The notes beneath the pieces were generated by a model. It did not search any database. It was not told where the DNA came from and saw only the letters and a program-made list of their open reading frames with translations. 64,000 nt of DNA from Trebonia sp963759545 (GTDB taxonomy: Bacteria; Actinomycetota; Actinomycetes; Streptosporangiales; Streptosporangiaceae), in NCBI GenBank assembly GCA_963759545.1, contig CAVXAB010000054.1, forward strand, positions 27,266 to 91,265, read 5' to 3'. Shown piece after piece: positions 46,793 through 56,446 of the stretch; position 1 is the first letter of the stretch, and each line of letters opens with the position of its first letter. The position numbers were made by a program, and so were the translations under genes.

Positions 46793-47971
46793 TCAACGGC
46801 GGGCGGCAGGCAGCCCGAGCCCGGTCGTCGCGATGATGTCGCGCTGTACCTCGTTCGTGCCGCCGCCGAAGGTCAGGATGAGCGCGGCGCGGTGCATGCG
46901 CTCGATCCGCCCGGCCAGCGCCGCCCCGGGAGAACCGGAACGCACCAGCGCGCGAGCGCCGAGCACCTCCATCAGGAGCCGGTAGGCCTCTACGGCGAAC
47001 TCGGTGCCATACACCTTCGTCGCCGACGCCGCGGCGGGCCCGACAGTTTCCGACGAGGCGATCCGCCAGTTCATGAGCTTGAGGAACTCCGCCTTGGCGT
47101 GCACCCGGGCCAGGTTGAGCCTGACCCACTCGGCGTCGATCACCCGGCGCCCGCTGGCCAGCTTCGCCTCCCGCGCCCACTCCAGGACCGACGCGAGCGC
47201 GGAAAGCACCGGCGCCGCCGAGGTGAGTGCGACCCGCTCGTGGTTGAGCTGGTTGGTGATCAGCGGCCAGCCCGCGTTCTCCGCGCCGACGCGGGCGGAC
47301 AGCGGCACGCGTACCGACGAGTAGTACGTGGCGCTGGTCACGACGTCCGCCATCGTCCGCACCGGCGTCCAGGAGAAGCCAGGCGCCGACGTCGGCACGA
47401 TGATGATCGACAGTCCCTTATGCCGGGGCGCGGCCGGATCGGTCCGGCAGGCGAGCCACACGTAGTCGGCGTACTGGATCAGGCTCGTCCACATCTTCTG
47501 ACCGTCGATCACGTACTCGTCTGCGTCTCGTGTCGCGGTCGTCCGCAGCGACGCCAGGTCGGTGCCGGCCCCCGGCTCCGAGTAGCCGATAGAGAAGTGG
47601 ACCTCGCCTGCGGCGATCTTCGGCAGGTAGAACGACTTCTGCGCTTGGGTGCCGAACCGCATGATCGTCGGCCCGATCGAGTTGACCGTCAGGAACGGCA
47701 CCGGCACCCGCGCTATCGCGGCCTCGTCGGTGAAGATGAGCTGGTCGAGCATGGTGCCGCCGCGCCCGCCGTACTCTTGCGGCCAGCCGAGGGCCAGCCA
47801 CCCGTCCGCGCCGAGCCGCCGCACCACCGCGCGGTAGGCGTCGCCCTTCCCGTAGTCGCCCTCCGCCGAGTCGGCCAGCCCGGCGCGCACCTCGTCCGTC
47901 ATCAGCCGTCCGAAGTAGTCGCGCAGCTCCCGCCGCAGCCGTTCCTGCTCGGGGGTGTAGGCAATCCGCAT
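46793..47971 (-). CDS. fadE26: Acyl-CoA dehydrogenase, FadE26 homologue (ChsE4 subunit)
   Basis: 392 residues with the full acyl-CoA dehydrogenase layout: GYSEPGAGTDLASLRTTA for FAD/substrate binding, GQKMWTSLIQYADYVWLACR, LNHERVALTSAAPVL and the C-terminal FGGGTNEVQRDIIATTGLGL. It follows FadE26 across its length (MRIAYTPEQERLRRELRDYF, WPQEYGGRGG, DQLIFTDEAAIA). It should act with FadE27, 23 bp downstream, on C27 steroid CoA esters. The ATG has GGAGAG upstream and a perfect KstR-type palindrome 17 bp before it. Confidence 0.92.
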   Translation of the reverse strand: MRIAYTPEQERLRRELRDYFGRLMTDEVRAGLADSAEGDYGKGDAYRAVVRRLGADGWLALGWPQEYGGRGGTMLDQLIFTDEAAIARVPVPFLTVNSIGPTIMRFGTQAQKSFYLPKIAAGEVHFSIGYSEPGAGTDLASLRTTATRDADEYVIDGQKMWTSLIQYADYVWLACRTDPAAPRHKGLSIIIVPTSAPGFSWTPVRTMADVVTSATYYSSVRVPLSARVGAENAGWPLITNQLNHERVALTSAAPVLSALASVLEWAREAKLASGRRVIDAEWVRLNLARVHAKAEFLKLMNWRIASSETVGPAAASATKVYGTEFAVEAYRLLMEVLGARALVRSGSPGAALAGRIERMHRAALILTFGGGTNEVQRDIIATTGLGLPAARR

Positions 47972-47987
47972 CCGCTCTCCATAGAGC

Positions 47988-48001
47988 TAGAACGTGTTCT
48001 A
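47988..48001. promoter_or_regulatory. KstR-type box of fadE26-fadE27
   Basis: TAGAACGTGTTCTA, matching the consensus with symmetrical arms. It lies 17 bp before the fadE26 start and 40 bp from the KstR2-type box. Confidence 0.9.
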
Positions 48002-48041
48002 CAAGTGTACACCGGGCACCGGGCGGCGGGTTAGCGTTCCA

Positions 48042-48055
48042 ATCAAGCGCTTGGT
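48042..48055. promoter_or_regulatory. KstR2-type box of kstR2
   Basis: ATCAAGCGCTTGGT fits ANCAAGNNCTTGNT exactly, seven bp upstream of the kstR2 start, implying autoregulation. Confidence 0.88.
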
Positions 48056-48061
48056 AGGCTC

Positions 48062-48658
48062 ATGAGCGTGAAGGAGCCCCAGGACCGTCGTGGCGACATC
48101 CTCGCCAGCGCGGCGGAACTGTTCGCCCGCAAGGGCGTCGGCGCGACCACGGTCCGCGAGATCGCGGACGCGGTCGGCATGCTCTCGGGGAGCTTGTACC
48201 ACCACTTCGAGTCCAAGGACGCGATCGTCGCGGAGATCCTGACCGGCTACCTGCGTGCCATCCAGGACCACTACGCCGCGGTGCTCGCCAGCGGCAAGGG
48301 GCCGGCCGACAGCCTGCACGACCTCGTGCTCACCTCGCTTCAGGTGGCCAGCGAGCAGCCCCAGGCGACCACCATCTACCAGAACGAACGGCCCTACCTG
48401 CGCGAGCGGCCGCGGTTCGCCGACGTGCTGGCCGGCGCGGCCGACATACAGCGCACCTGGCTGCTGGTGATCGAGAAAGGCGTCGCCGAGGGCAGCTTCC
48501 GTGCCGACATCGCCCCCCGGGTGTTCTACCGGCTGATCCGCGACGCGGTCTGGCTCTCCGTCCGCTGGCACCACCCGGCAGGCGAATACGCCACCAGCCA
48601 GCTAGCCGACGACGTCACCGCCGTCTTCCTCGACGGCTTCTCCGCCCGCCCCCAGTAG
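48062..48658 (+). CDS. kstR2: TetR family repressor, KstR2 homologue
   Basis: 198 residues. The helix-turn-helix (ATTVREIADAVGMLSGSLYH, HFESKDAIVAEIL) and the ligand domain (TTIYQNERPYLRERPRF, VFYRLIRDAVWLSVRWHHPA) closely follow mycobacterial KstR2, including the LSGSLYHHF recognition region. KstR2 represses genes for the C/D-ring (HIP) pathway and is released by HIP-CoA, made by FadD3. A matching KstR2 box precedes it, and another lies between the fadD3 and fadA6 homologues at 59978. Confidence 0.9.
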   Translation: MSVKEPQDRRGDILASAAELFARKGVGATTVREIADAVGMLSGSLYHHFESKDAIVAEILTGYLRAIQDHYAAVLASGKGPADSLHDLVLTSLQVASEQPQATTIYQNERPYLRERPRFADVLAGAADIQRTWLLVIEKGVAEGSFRADIAPRVFYRLIRDAVWLSVRWHHPAGEYATSQLADDVTAVFLDGFSARPQ

Positions 48659-48807
48659 CGCCACGCGCACGGCGTGGGTGATTCCACCCCGGTCTTGACC
48701 GCGCGGCAAGAGAGGCGAAACGACCCCTGCCGGGGACCTGGCGCGGCGCGCGACCCTGTGGCTGAGGGCCGGAAAACCGGCCGGCTCCTGGCAGATAGGA
48801 CAAGGAA

Positions 48808-48999
48808 ATGACCGCGCAGCTTACGCACCAGGGAACTCAGGCCCGCACGACTGGGCTGGCCGCCACGGCCGGCCACGGGCGGCTCCGGAAGGCATGGCAC
48901 CGGGTCCGCCTGGCCGTCGCGGAGATGAACTACGCGTCCCGGCGGGTCGTCGAGCGGCAGGGCCCCTGGGCCGTTGACCCGGACTGGTACCGCAGGTAA
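48808..48999 (+). CDS. Small conserved protein (63 residues)
   Basis: The ATG is preceded by AAGGAA at good spacing and the stop is five bases before the SDR start, so the two genes are coupled. The protein is basic, with a C-terminal block AEMNYASRRVVERQGPWAVD that looks conserved. It has no membrane helix, metal motif or known domain that I recognise. It may be a partner or regulator of the SDR. The 149-bp gap before it holds a small hairpin GGCCGG-AAAA-CCGGCC (48767-48782). Confidence 0.7.
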   Translation: MTAQLTHQGTQARTTGLAATAGHGRLRKAWHRVRLAVAEMNYASRRVVERQGPWAVDPDWYRR

Positions 49000-49004
49000 C
49001 GATC

Positions 49005-50012
49005 ATGACCGTGGACTCGTTCGCTGGCAAGCTCGCGGTGGTGACCGGCGGCGGCTCGGGCATCGGCCGCGAGCTTGCCCGCCAGCTCGCGGCGCAGGGC
49101 TGCTCGGTCGCGGCGTGCGACGTGAACCCTGACTCGGTCGCGGTCGCCGCGGCCACCGCGTGGGCGGCCGCGCCACCCGGCGTCGCGGTCACCAGCCATG
49201 CCTGCGACGTCTCCGATGAGGCCCAGGTCCTGCGGTTCCGCGACGAACTGCTCGAGCAGCACGCCAGCGACCACGTCGACCTGGTCTTCAGCAACGCGGG
49301 CGTCTTCGGCGGCGCCAGCTTCGTCAAGGACTCCCGCGAGGAGTGGGAGCGCACCTTCGCCATCAACTGGGGAGGCGTGTATTACTGCGCCCGCACGTTC
49401 CTGCCGCTGCTGATCGCCAGCGGCGACGGCGTCCTCGTCAACTCAAGCAGCGTCGCCGGTTTCTGGGCCACGGCAGGCCCTGGCACGCCGCCGATCACCG
49501 CCTACAGCACGTCGAACTTCGCCATCAAGGGCTTCTCCGAAGCGCTCATCGAGGACCTGCGCACCAACGCGCCGCAGGTCCGGGTCGTCGTGGTCATGCC
49601 GGGCTCCGTGAACACCGACATCGCCGAGAACTCCCGCCGCCCTCTCGGCCTGCCAGCGTGGGAGCAGCTGAGCGACGCCGAACTGCAGGATCTGATCCCC
49701 GAGGCCGGGCGGGCCATCCTCCTCGCGATGGGCCTGCTGAACGAGGACTTCTCCGCCGATGACCTGCGCCAGGCGATTCCGCGACTGAAAAACGAATTGC
49801 AGGGCAGGGGGTTCACCGCGGTGCAGGCGGCGACCATCATCCTGGACGGGGTGCGATCCGGAGCCTGGCGGATCCTCGTCGGCGAGGAAGCCAAGATGCT
49901 CGACGAGCAGGTCCGCGCGAACCCTGAGGCCCCCTTTAACTACGACAACTACGCGGACATGTACGGCCCCCTGATAGCACAAGCACAAGCGTCAGGAACG
50001 CCGCAGCCCTAG
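49005..50012 (+). CDS. Short-chain dehydrogenase/reductase with altered catalytic motif
   Basis: 335 residues. The cofactor loop GGGSGIGRELA, NAG motif (FSNAGVFGG) and catalytic Ser (LVNSSSVAGF) are normal. The catalytic Tyr lies in AYSTSNFAIKGFSEAL, where the usual Lys of YxxxK is Asn (AAC in place of AAG/AAA). The long C-terminal extension (KMLDEQVRANPEAPFNYDNY) is shared by a larger SDR group. Activity could be lost or changed, or the base could be a sequence error. It is translationally coupled to the small protein before it. Confidence 0.87.
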   Translation: MTVDSFAGKLAVVTGGGSGIGRELARQLAAQGCSVAACDVNPDSVAVAAATAWAAAPPGVAVTSHACDVSDEAQVLRFRDELLEQHASDHVDLVFSNAGVFGGASFVKDSREEWERTFAINWGGVYYCARTFLPLLIASGDGVLVNSSSVAGFWATAGPGTPPITAYSTSNFAIKGFSEALIEDLRTNAPQVRVVVVMPGSVNTDIAENSRRPLGLPAWEQLSDAELQDLIPEAGRAILLAMGLLNEDFSADDLRQAIPRLKNELQGRGFTAVQAATIILDGVRSGAWRILVGEEAKMLDEQVRANPEAPFNYDNYADMYGPLIAQAQASGTPQP

Positions 50013-50048
50013 CCGCAGCGGGTCGAATTCCCGCAGCGCGGCGGCTGC

Positions 50049-50801
50049 TCAGGCGCGGCCGCTGGCTGCCCATGCGGCGGCGGTGACCTCTACGGCGCCC
50101 GCGGGCAGCAGATGCCGGCATTGCTCGCGGAGCGCAGCCCGGCGGTCCGGGGTCAGGGACGCCACGTAGGCCCCGGCAGGGCCGACGCCGAGCGTGAACG
50201 GCTGCCACCAGGCGTCGAAGTCAGCGTGACGGACGCGGACAGTCAGCGTGCTGACCTGCGTACGGCCCAGCCCGGCCTGCGTGAACAGGCTGGCCAGCTG
50301 GCCTTCGCGGACGCCGGCGAGGTCCGACTCGCCTGGAGCGGCTGGGTCCAGCTCGCGCACGGCGGACCAGAACGCGGCCAGCGGCCCGCGGTCGCCCGCG
50401 TGGTCCCACACGCATGCCGCGACCGTCCCGCCAGGCCGGGTGACCCGGCGCATCTCCCGCAGGCCCCGCACCGGGTCAGCCATGAAATGAACGACCAGCT
50501 GCGCCAGCGTGACGCCGAACGTGTCGTCGGGGAACGGCAGCTGCTCGGCCGCCGCCTGCCGGACATCCACTCCCGGCAGCCGTTCCCGCGCCGCGGCGGC
50601 AAACGACGCCGACGGCTCGACTGCGCTGACCGACTCCGCGCCGACCCGGTTCACCAGCTCAGCCGTCAGCGCGCCCGGCCCGCATCCCACGTCGAGTACC
50701 CGCTGGCCGCCACGGATCCCGGCCAGGTCAGCGAACCGCGCCGCCAGCGGCTCGGAGTACCGCCCCATGAACTGCATGTAGTCACCGGGGCTGCACATCA
50801 A
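50049..50801 (-). CDS. Class I SAM-dependent methyltransferase
   Basis: 250 residues with the methyltransferase Rossmann motif VLDVGCGPGALTAELV at about 35-50. An acidic residue at the next strand end follows (VSAVEPSASFAAAA), then the post-motif PFPDDTFGVTLAQLVVHFMA, the UbiE/COQ5 and Methyltransf_11 pattern. Acceptor unknown. It stands alone, converging on the SDR and next to a LAL gene on the same strand. Confidence 0.88.
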   Translation of the reverse strand: MMCSPGDYMQFMGRYSEPLAARFADLAGIRGGQRVLDVGCGPGALTAELVNRVGAESVSAVEPSASFAAAARERLPGVDVRQAAAEQLPFPDDTFGVTLAQLVVHFMADPVRGLREMRRVTRPGGTVAACVWDHAGDRGPLAAFWSAVRELDPAAPGESDLAGVREGQLASLFTQAGLGRTQVSTLTVRVRHADFDAWWQPFTLGVGPAGAYVASLTPDRRAALREQCRHLLPAGAVEVTAAAWAASGRA

Positions 50802-50868
50802 AGCTCACCCGGGCAAACCTACCCGCCGCCGGAAGACCCGTGACGTTCCGCCCCGTGAGATTTCCCTG

Positions 50869-53594
50869 TCAGGTGAGGTCCGCCTTGTGGAGTTCGTTGG
50901 CGAGTTGCACCCGTGACTGGATGTTGAGTTTCGCGAAGGCAGAACGCAGGTGCGTGGCGACGGTGTTGACGGATACGCCCAGCTCCGTGGAGGCCGACTT
51001 GTTGGTGTGCCCGGTTCCGATGAGCAGGGCCACCCGGCGTTCTGCTGGGGTCAGCGCCGCCCAGCCCGCCGTGGCCTGGGTGGTGGTGGACCATTTTGCG
51101 CGACGGCGCCGGCCTCGCGCATCACTCGCTGGGTGTCGGCGCGCCAGGCCCAGGCGCCGATCCGGTGGTACTCGTCCCACGCGAGGTCGAGTTGCTCCAG
51201 AGCGACGTTACGTTCCCCGGTGGCGAGGAGCGCCCGGCCGTATGAGTCGGCGCCGAAGGCACGCAGGATCGGCCGGGGACTGAGGGCCAGCACCTCGGCG
51301 GACCGCGCCGTGATGTCGAGATCTTCGCTGCTGCGCCCGCGTATGTTCAACGCGACGCCCTCGAAGCTGGCCACGCCGGGGTTGCGGGCCGCCGCTGTCT
51401 CGGCGATGTCGAGGCACGCGCCGGTGAACTCATGCTCTCCGGCCTGGGCTCCGACCTGGAAGAAGAGGCCGTTCCAGCATGGCCAGAGCGGCCAGTAGGC
51501 ACGAGATGGCCCGGCCCCCTCGGTCACCGGCCGGAACGAATGGACGGCCCCGTCGAGGTCGCCCCGGGTGGCGGCGACCCAGCCTTGCATAACGGCGAGT
51601 CCTGGACGGCGGACCTCGTCGTCGATCCCGATGAGGCCGGCGGCCTGGTTCAGGAGCGCGGCCGCGTGCTCGGTCTCGCCTTGGAAGAGGGCCACGCTGA
51701 CCCGGATGATGATCGCGTCCATCGCGTGGATGCCGTTGCCGAGCTGCTGCCCTAGCTCGATGATGGCGCGGGCTTGCGCGTCGGCGTGGTCGAGGCGACC
51801 CAGGTTGAAGTCCTGCCACATTTGTGCGCAGGTCAGGCTGGGCAGGGTGACCTGGGTCAGGCCGTGGCTGTCCGCCTTGGCCCGGTCAAGCAGCGTCTGG
51901 GCGTGCTCGTACCGGTCCAGGAATTGCAGGGCCATGACCTCTTCGGCAAGGCAGGACACGTCGCTCAGCGAGCGCAGTTCGCGGAAGTGCCGCAGCGCGT
52001 CCCGGTGGCGGGCTTGGTTGCGAGCGGCCTCCCCGGACGCCTGCAAGGCTAGTGCGACGGCCTCGCGGTCTGCCGTCGTCCGGGCGTAGGCGAGTGCCGC
52101 GGCCGCTTCGCGCGCGGCGGAATCTCCGTCTTCCAGCCTGGTGCCCGCCAGCGCGCGGGCTCCGCGCAGGCGCGCGGTGGCGGAGGCGTCCAGGTCGTCG
52201 AGTTTCAAAGCCTGTTCGGTGCGTGCGGTCAGTTCGCTGATCCGTCCGCCGAGCCACAAGGCCTTGGCGGCCTCGGTCTCCACCTTGCCGATGACCTCGC
52301 TGTCGTCGGTGCGGGCGAGGATGTCCTCGGCGACGGCCATGGCCTCGGCCGGGCGCTGGGCCCGGGACAAGACCGAGAGACAGCGCAGGCTCAGCTCAAG
52401 CCAGCCGGCCTGAACGGGACGGATCAGCTGGAAGGCCAACGTGGCGAGGTCGCCCGCGTCGCCGCCGGCCGGCACGAGCAGTTCGGCGGCCGCGATCAGG
52501 ATGTTCGCGGCGGCCAGGTCGCCTGGCACGGCCGCCGCGCGGGCGTGCCAGGCCGCGATGAGGGGATCCCCGCCGGACAGGTAGTAGCTGGCGAGAGCGC
52601 GGTGCAGTCCGGTTGCCGCCGCAGTGGGCACCGTGCTGCTCGCGGCCTCACGTACCAGGTCGTGCTGGAAGGTCAGGCTGCCGTCGGACGCGAGGATCAT
52701 GCGGGACTCGACCGCGTCCGCTGCGGCCTGCTCGAGGTCGAGGTCGTCACCGAGTAGTACGGCCAGGTCCCTGACCGGAACCGGGCGCTCGGCCGTAGCC
52801 ACCAGGTGGACCAGGCGGCGAGCCGACTCGGTCAGCCCGGCAACCCGGCGCGCGACCGTGGCGGTGAACTCCGCGGGAACCGGGTCAAGGCCGGCGGCCG
52901 ACCGCCCGAGGCTCTCGATGATCTGGCCCGCCAGGAAGGGATTGCCGTCGGCCGTGTCCAGGAATCGGCGCGCCCGCTCGTCGGGTACCCGGCCGAGCCT
53001 GTCCATCGCCAGGGCGACGATGTCGGTACCGCTCAGCGGGGCGAGTGCGACGTGCTCGGTCTTGACGCGCTCGTGGCCGTCCAGATCGCTGAATACGCCG
53101 CTGTCGCGGCTGGTGAGCAGCCACACGACCGGCAGGCCGATCAGCCGCGAGATCACCGTGCGCAGCGTGAACAAGCTGGTCCGGTCGGCCCAGTGCAGGT
53201 CGTCAATCGCGATGAGCAGCGGCCCGGCCGCCGCGGCCTGCTCCAGCCGGGAGGCGATCCGGTCGGCGAGGATCAGCGGTTCGGCGATGACACGGGTGAT
53301 CTGTTCGTACTCCGCCGCGCCAACCAGGGGGGCAGGGCCGGCCCGGAGCAGCGCGATGACCGGCGCGCCCGGCCAGACCTGCTCGACCTCGTCGCACTTG
53401 CTGCCGGCGACCTGGAACTTGAGCGGTACGGCCTGCTGACAGATCTCCGCGAGCAGCGCGGTCTTCCCGATGCCCATCGGCCCCGACACCAGGACCGCGG
53501 CATTCGCTCCATGCTGACTGGCGCCGCGCAGTGCAGACAGCGCCCGGGCCATCGGCTCACTACGACCGCGCAGCGGCCAGGTTCGCTCCACCAA
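50869..53594 (-). CDS. LuxR-type LAL transcriptional regulator, one apparent frameshift
   Basis: About 908 residues once joined. The ATPase domain shows Walker A GPMGIGKTALL, Walker B LLIAIDDLHWADRTS and a long helical middle. The LuxR helix-turn-helix (LTPAERRVALLIGTGHTN, KSASTELGVSVNTVATHL) lies in another frame after about 51105. A single-base indel near the Arg-rich junction restores a continuous protein ending LANELHKADLT. The sequence is clearly different from the pair at 20-26 kb, so it is a separate LAL lineage. The GTG start has no strong ribosome site. It is divergent from the alpha/beta hydrolase gene. Confidence 0.85.
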
Positions 53595-53737
53595 ATGAGA
53601 ATACGCCGCATCGCCCCAGGCCCCGAAGATCCCGGACCGGGCTCGGCAGCCTCACCCGAACGTGTGAGAGAACGCGGCTTGCCGAGTGCCGAGCATGAGG
53701 GTGTACAGGTCGAAACGTCCAGTGAAGGAGCAGCCAG

Positions 53738-54454
53738 ATGCCTGATTCGGCCGTTACCACCGTCGTTCTCGTGCACGGCGCGTTCGCCGACGCCTCCGGC
53801 TTCGGCGGCGTGATCCGTGAGCTTTCCTCCGCCGGCCACGAGGTCGTCGCGCCACCGAACCCGCTGCGGAGCGTGGCCTTCGACGCGTCCGCCCTCAGCG
53901 CGGTGGTCAAGGCGATCGAGGGCCCGGTGCTACTCGTGGGCCACTCCTACGGCGGCGCCGTGATCACGCAGGCGGGCGCAGACCTGGAGAACGTGGTCGG
54001 GCTGGTCTACGTGGCCGCCTTCGGCATCGACGTCGGCGAGAGCTGCGCGAGCGTGCAGGGCCCGTACCCGCCGTCCATGCTGGCGAGCACGTCCTACCCG
54101 ACGCCGTACGACGCGGCCGGGGCGCCGAACGGGCCGGACCTGTACATCCGCAAGGATCAATTCCGCGAGACCTTCTGCGCGGACGTCCCGGTCGACGTGG
54201 CCGAGGTGATGTACGCGACCCAGCGGCCGCTGTCGCTGGCGGCGCTGACTGAGAACGCGACCAAGGCCGCCTGGAAGACTAAGCCCAGCTGGTACCTGGT
54301 ATCTCAGCACGACAATGCCATCCCGCCGGACGCCGAGCGGTTCATGGCCAAGCGGATGGGCGCGGTCACCGAGGAGATCGACGGATCCCACACCGCGTTC
54401 ATCGCCCAGCCCGTGCGTGTCGCGGGCTTCATCAGGAAGGCCCTGGCCGGCTGA
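53738..54454 (+). CDS. Alpha/beta hydrolase
   Basis: 238 residues. VVLVHGAFADASGF is the oxyanion-hole region. The nucleophile Ser lies in VGHSYGGAV, the acid is probably in SQHDNAIPPDAER and the His is in DGSHTAF. It resembles esterase-like alpha/beta hydrolases found in many soil actinomycetes; the substrate is unknown. AAGGAG precedes the ATG. The tautomerase gene follows by 45 bp and is probably co-transcribed; the LAL regulator upstream may control both. Confidence 0.9.
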   Translation: MPDSAVTTVVLVHGAFADASGFGGVIRELSSAGHEVVAPPNPLRSVAFDASALSAVVKAIEGPVLLVGHSYGGAVITQAGADLENVVGLVYVAAFGIDVGESCASVQGPYPPSMLASTSYPTPYDAAGAPNGPDLYIRKDQFRETFCADVPVDVAEVMYATQRPLSLAALTENATKAAWKTKPSWYLVSQHDNAIPPDAERFMAKRMGAVTEEIDGSHTAFIAQPVRVAGFIRKALAG

Positions 54455-54499
54455 CCAGGGTACGACCTCACCGCCGACTCCACCCAGGAGGATTCCGCC

Positions 54500-54946
54500 A
54501 TGCCCATGATCGATGTCTACGCGGCAAGCGGCACGTTCACCGATAAACACCGCCTCGCCCGGGATCTCGCAACAGCGGTCATGACCATCGAGCAGGTTCC
54601 CGACATCCCGATGTTCCGCAAGAACACCGCCGCGTTCATCCATGAGCTTCCGGCCGACAGCCTGTCCAACGTCGACGGCGACAGCAGCTACGTCCGGGTC
54701 CAGGTTCTCACCAACGCGGCCGCCCTCGACCGCGACAAGCAGGTCGCCGTCGTCGCACGGCTCACCGATCTGATCGCCGAGGCCGCCGGAGACCCAGGGC
54801 TGATCGAGCGTACCTGGGTCCTGCTAACCGAGGCCCCCGACGGGGGCTGGGGCCTCAATGGCCATGCGAACACCAACGAGGATCTCGTCGCAGCCGCTCG
54901 GGCGAGGCTTGCGGAACTCGCCGCGAAGTCCGCGCCCAACGGCTGA
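54500..54946 (+). CDS. Tautomerase superfamily protein
   Basis: 148 residues starting Met-Pro, so Pro-2 becomes the N-terminal catalytic base after Met removal, as in 4-oxalocrotonate tautomerase and relatives. PMIDVYAASGTFTDKHRLAR and the second half (YVRVQVLTNAAALDRDKQVA, RTWVLLTEAPDGGWGLNG) suggest two beta-alpha-beta units. AGGAGG lies at good distance. Substrate unknown. Confidence 0.85.
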   Translation: MPMIDVYAASGTFTDKHRLARDLATAVMTIEQVPDIPMFRKNTAAFIHELPADSLSNVDGDSSYVRVQVLTNAAALDRDKQVAVVARLTDLIAEAAGDPGLIERTWVLLTEAPDGGWGLNGHANTNEDLVAAARARLAELAAKSAPNG

Positions 54947-54983
54947 CCTGGACTCGTGGTGAACCCAGCATTAAGGGGGGCGA

Positions 54984-55565
54984 ATGAGCAGCGACGTGAT
55001 CATCGGGGATGACGGGAAACCCCGCTGCGCCTGGGTCGGCACCGGCAACACCGCAGCCATCCGCTATCACGACGAGGTGTGGGGAACACCTACCTACGAT
55101 GAGTCGGCGATGTTCGAGGCGCTCACCCTCGGCGTCTTCGAGGTCGGCCTCAGCTGGTCTATCGTGTTCGCGAAGCGGGACGCGTTCCGGCGGGCATTCC
55201 ACGATTTCAACGTCGGCCAGGTCGCCGCGATGACCGAACACGATGTCAATCGGCTGGTGCAGGACGCCTCGATCATCCGCAACCAGCGCAAGATCCAGGC
55301 GACCATCGACAACGCGCGCGCGATGATGGCCTCGTCACCGAGGCTGGCAGAGCTTGCCAGGACCTATGAGACCACCAGCCGCCGGGCACCCAGCTCCATC
55401 GCCGAGCTACCCACATCGACACCGCAGGCGGAAGCGTTCGCGAAACGGTTGAAGTCGCAGGGGTACCGCTTCGTCGGACCCACCAGCGTGTACGCGTTCA
55501 TGCAGAACATCGGCCTGATCAACGACCACATCCACGGCTGCTTCCGCGCGACTGGGGCGCTGTAG
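54984..55565 (+). CDS. tag: DNA-3-methyladenine glycosylase I
   Basis: 193 residues. RCAWVGTGNTAAIRYHDEVW contributes the N-terminal Cys/His zinc ligands. INDHIHGCFR gives the C-terminal His and Cys ligands. The core (ALTLGVFEVGLSWSIVFAKR, SIIRNQRKIQATIDNA, GYRFVGPTSVYAFMQNIGLI) is typical of the helix-hairpin-helix TagI fold. It removes 3-methyladenine from alkylated DNA in base excision repair. It follows the tautomerase by 37 bp and may share its transcript. AAGGGGGG-type sequence precedes the ATG. Confidence 0.93.
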   Translation: MSSDVIIGDDGKPRCAWVGTGNTAAIRYHDEVWGTPTYDESAMFEALTLGVFEVGLSWSIVFAKRDAFRRAFHDFNVGQVAAMTEHDVNRLVQDASIIRNQRKIQATIDNARAMMASSPRLAELARTYETTSRRAPSSIAELPTSTPQAEAFAKRLKSQGYRFVGPTSVYAFMQNIGLINDHIHGCFRATGAL

Positions 55566-55606
55566 ACCAGGGCCGCGCCTGGCTCATGTGCGCGGAGTAC
55601 CCGGGA

Positions 55607-56446
55607 CTACCAGCGCGGATCTGTCAGCGTGCGGAGCAGCTGGCGACCCTCGGGGGTGAGAAGCTGCTGCTTGATCCGCATGAAGCGCGGCCGCGTGCCC
55701 CGGTTCGGAGTGCTGCAGTGGACCATGAGCGGATGGCAGAAGACCATGTCCCCCGGCTCGCCCGTCAGTTCGACCACGCGCAGGGGCACGCCCTCGACGT
55801 AGGTTTCCCTGTCCATGAACGCCGCGACCCGGTCGGAGGGTGACGCCGCCTGTCCCGTGAGCGCCATGAGCCAGGGGTGCGAGCGGTGGAACCGGTCCCA
55901 GGGCTTGGCGGCCGGATCGGGCCGCTGGTCCGCCGGAATCCGGCGTTCCCGCTGGGTCAGCAGGCGAGGTGAGCCGGACAGGATCAGGGTTCCGCCGCCT
56001 CTCGGCGCCACGGGGCCGATGAAGCTGACCACGAACAGCCCTCTCGGGTGATCGAGGTGCAGTTGACCAGGGTTGTCCCAGTGCCAGAACCTGGTCGGCA
56101 ACTCCCAGGCGCCCGGCGCGGGAAAGGTGACGATGGCACGGCCCCAGTCTCTCGGCGGCGACCAGGCGTTCTTGCCGAGCAGGTCGTCGAAGACGCCACG
56201 TACCCGCTCGGTCAGGATCTTGGCCTGGACGGGATCGCGCTTGGCGGCCTTCAGGTCGCCAGGGACCTCGCGCCAGCTGGAGCGGTCGTCGGGACGTATG
56301 CCGTGCTTGCCTTCCAGTTCCGACCACCATCGCCGTTCCATGGCGAGGCCGTCGGCGCGCGAGAACGCCTGCCTGACCACCACGTAGCCGTCGCGCTCGA
56401 AGCGCTCCATGTCTGACGAGGTGAGCGTGGTGGGCTGTGAGCCCAT
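55607..56446 (-). CDS. Phytanoyl-CoA dioxygenase (PhyH) family protein
   Basis: 279 residues of the Fe(II)/2-oxoglutarate oxygenase fold: FERDGYVVVRQAFSRADGLA at the N-terminus, the proximal metal motif within WHWDNPGQLHLDHPRG, and the distal His with the 2-oxoglutarate Arg in DMVFCHPLMVHCSTPNRGTR. PhyH proteins hydroxylate many small lipids and metabolites, so the substrate cannot be told. It converges on the tag gene and stands before an intergenic repeat region. Confidence 0.85.
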   Translation of the reverse strand: MGSQPTTLTSSDMERFERDGYVVVRQAFSRADGLAMERRWWSELEGKHGIRPDDRSSWREVPGDLKAAKRDPVQAKILTERVRGVFDDLLGKNAWSPPRDWGRAIVTFPAPGAWELPTRFWHWDNPGQLHLDHPRGLFVVSFIGPVAPRGGGTLILSGSPRLLTQRERRIPADQRPDPAAKPWDRFHRSHPWLMALTGQAASPSDRVAAFMDRETYVEGVPLRVVELTGEPGDMVFCHPLMVHCSTPNRGTRPRFMRIKQQLLTPEGRQLLRTLTDPRW

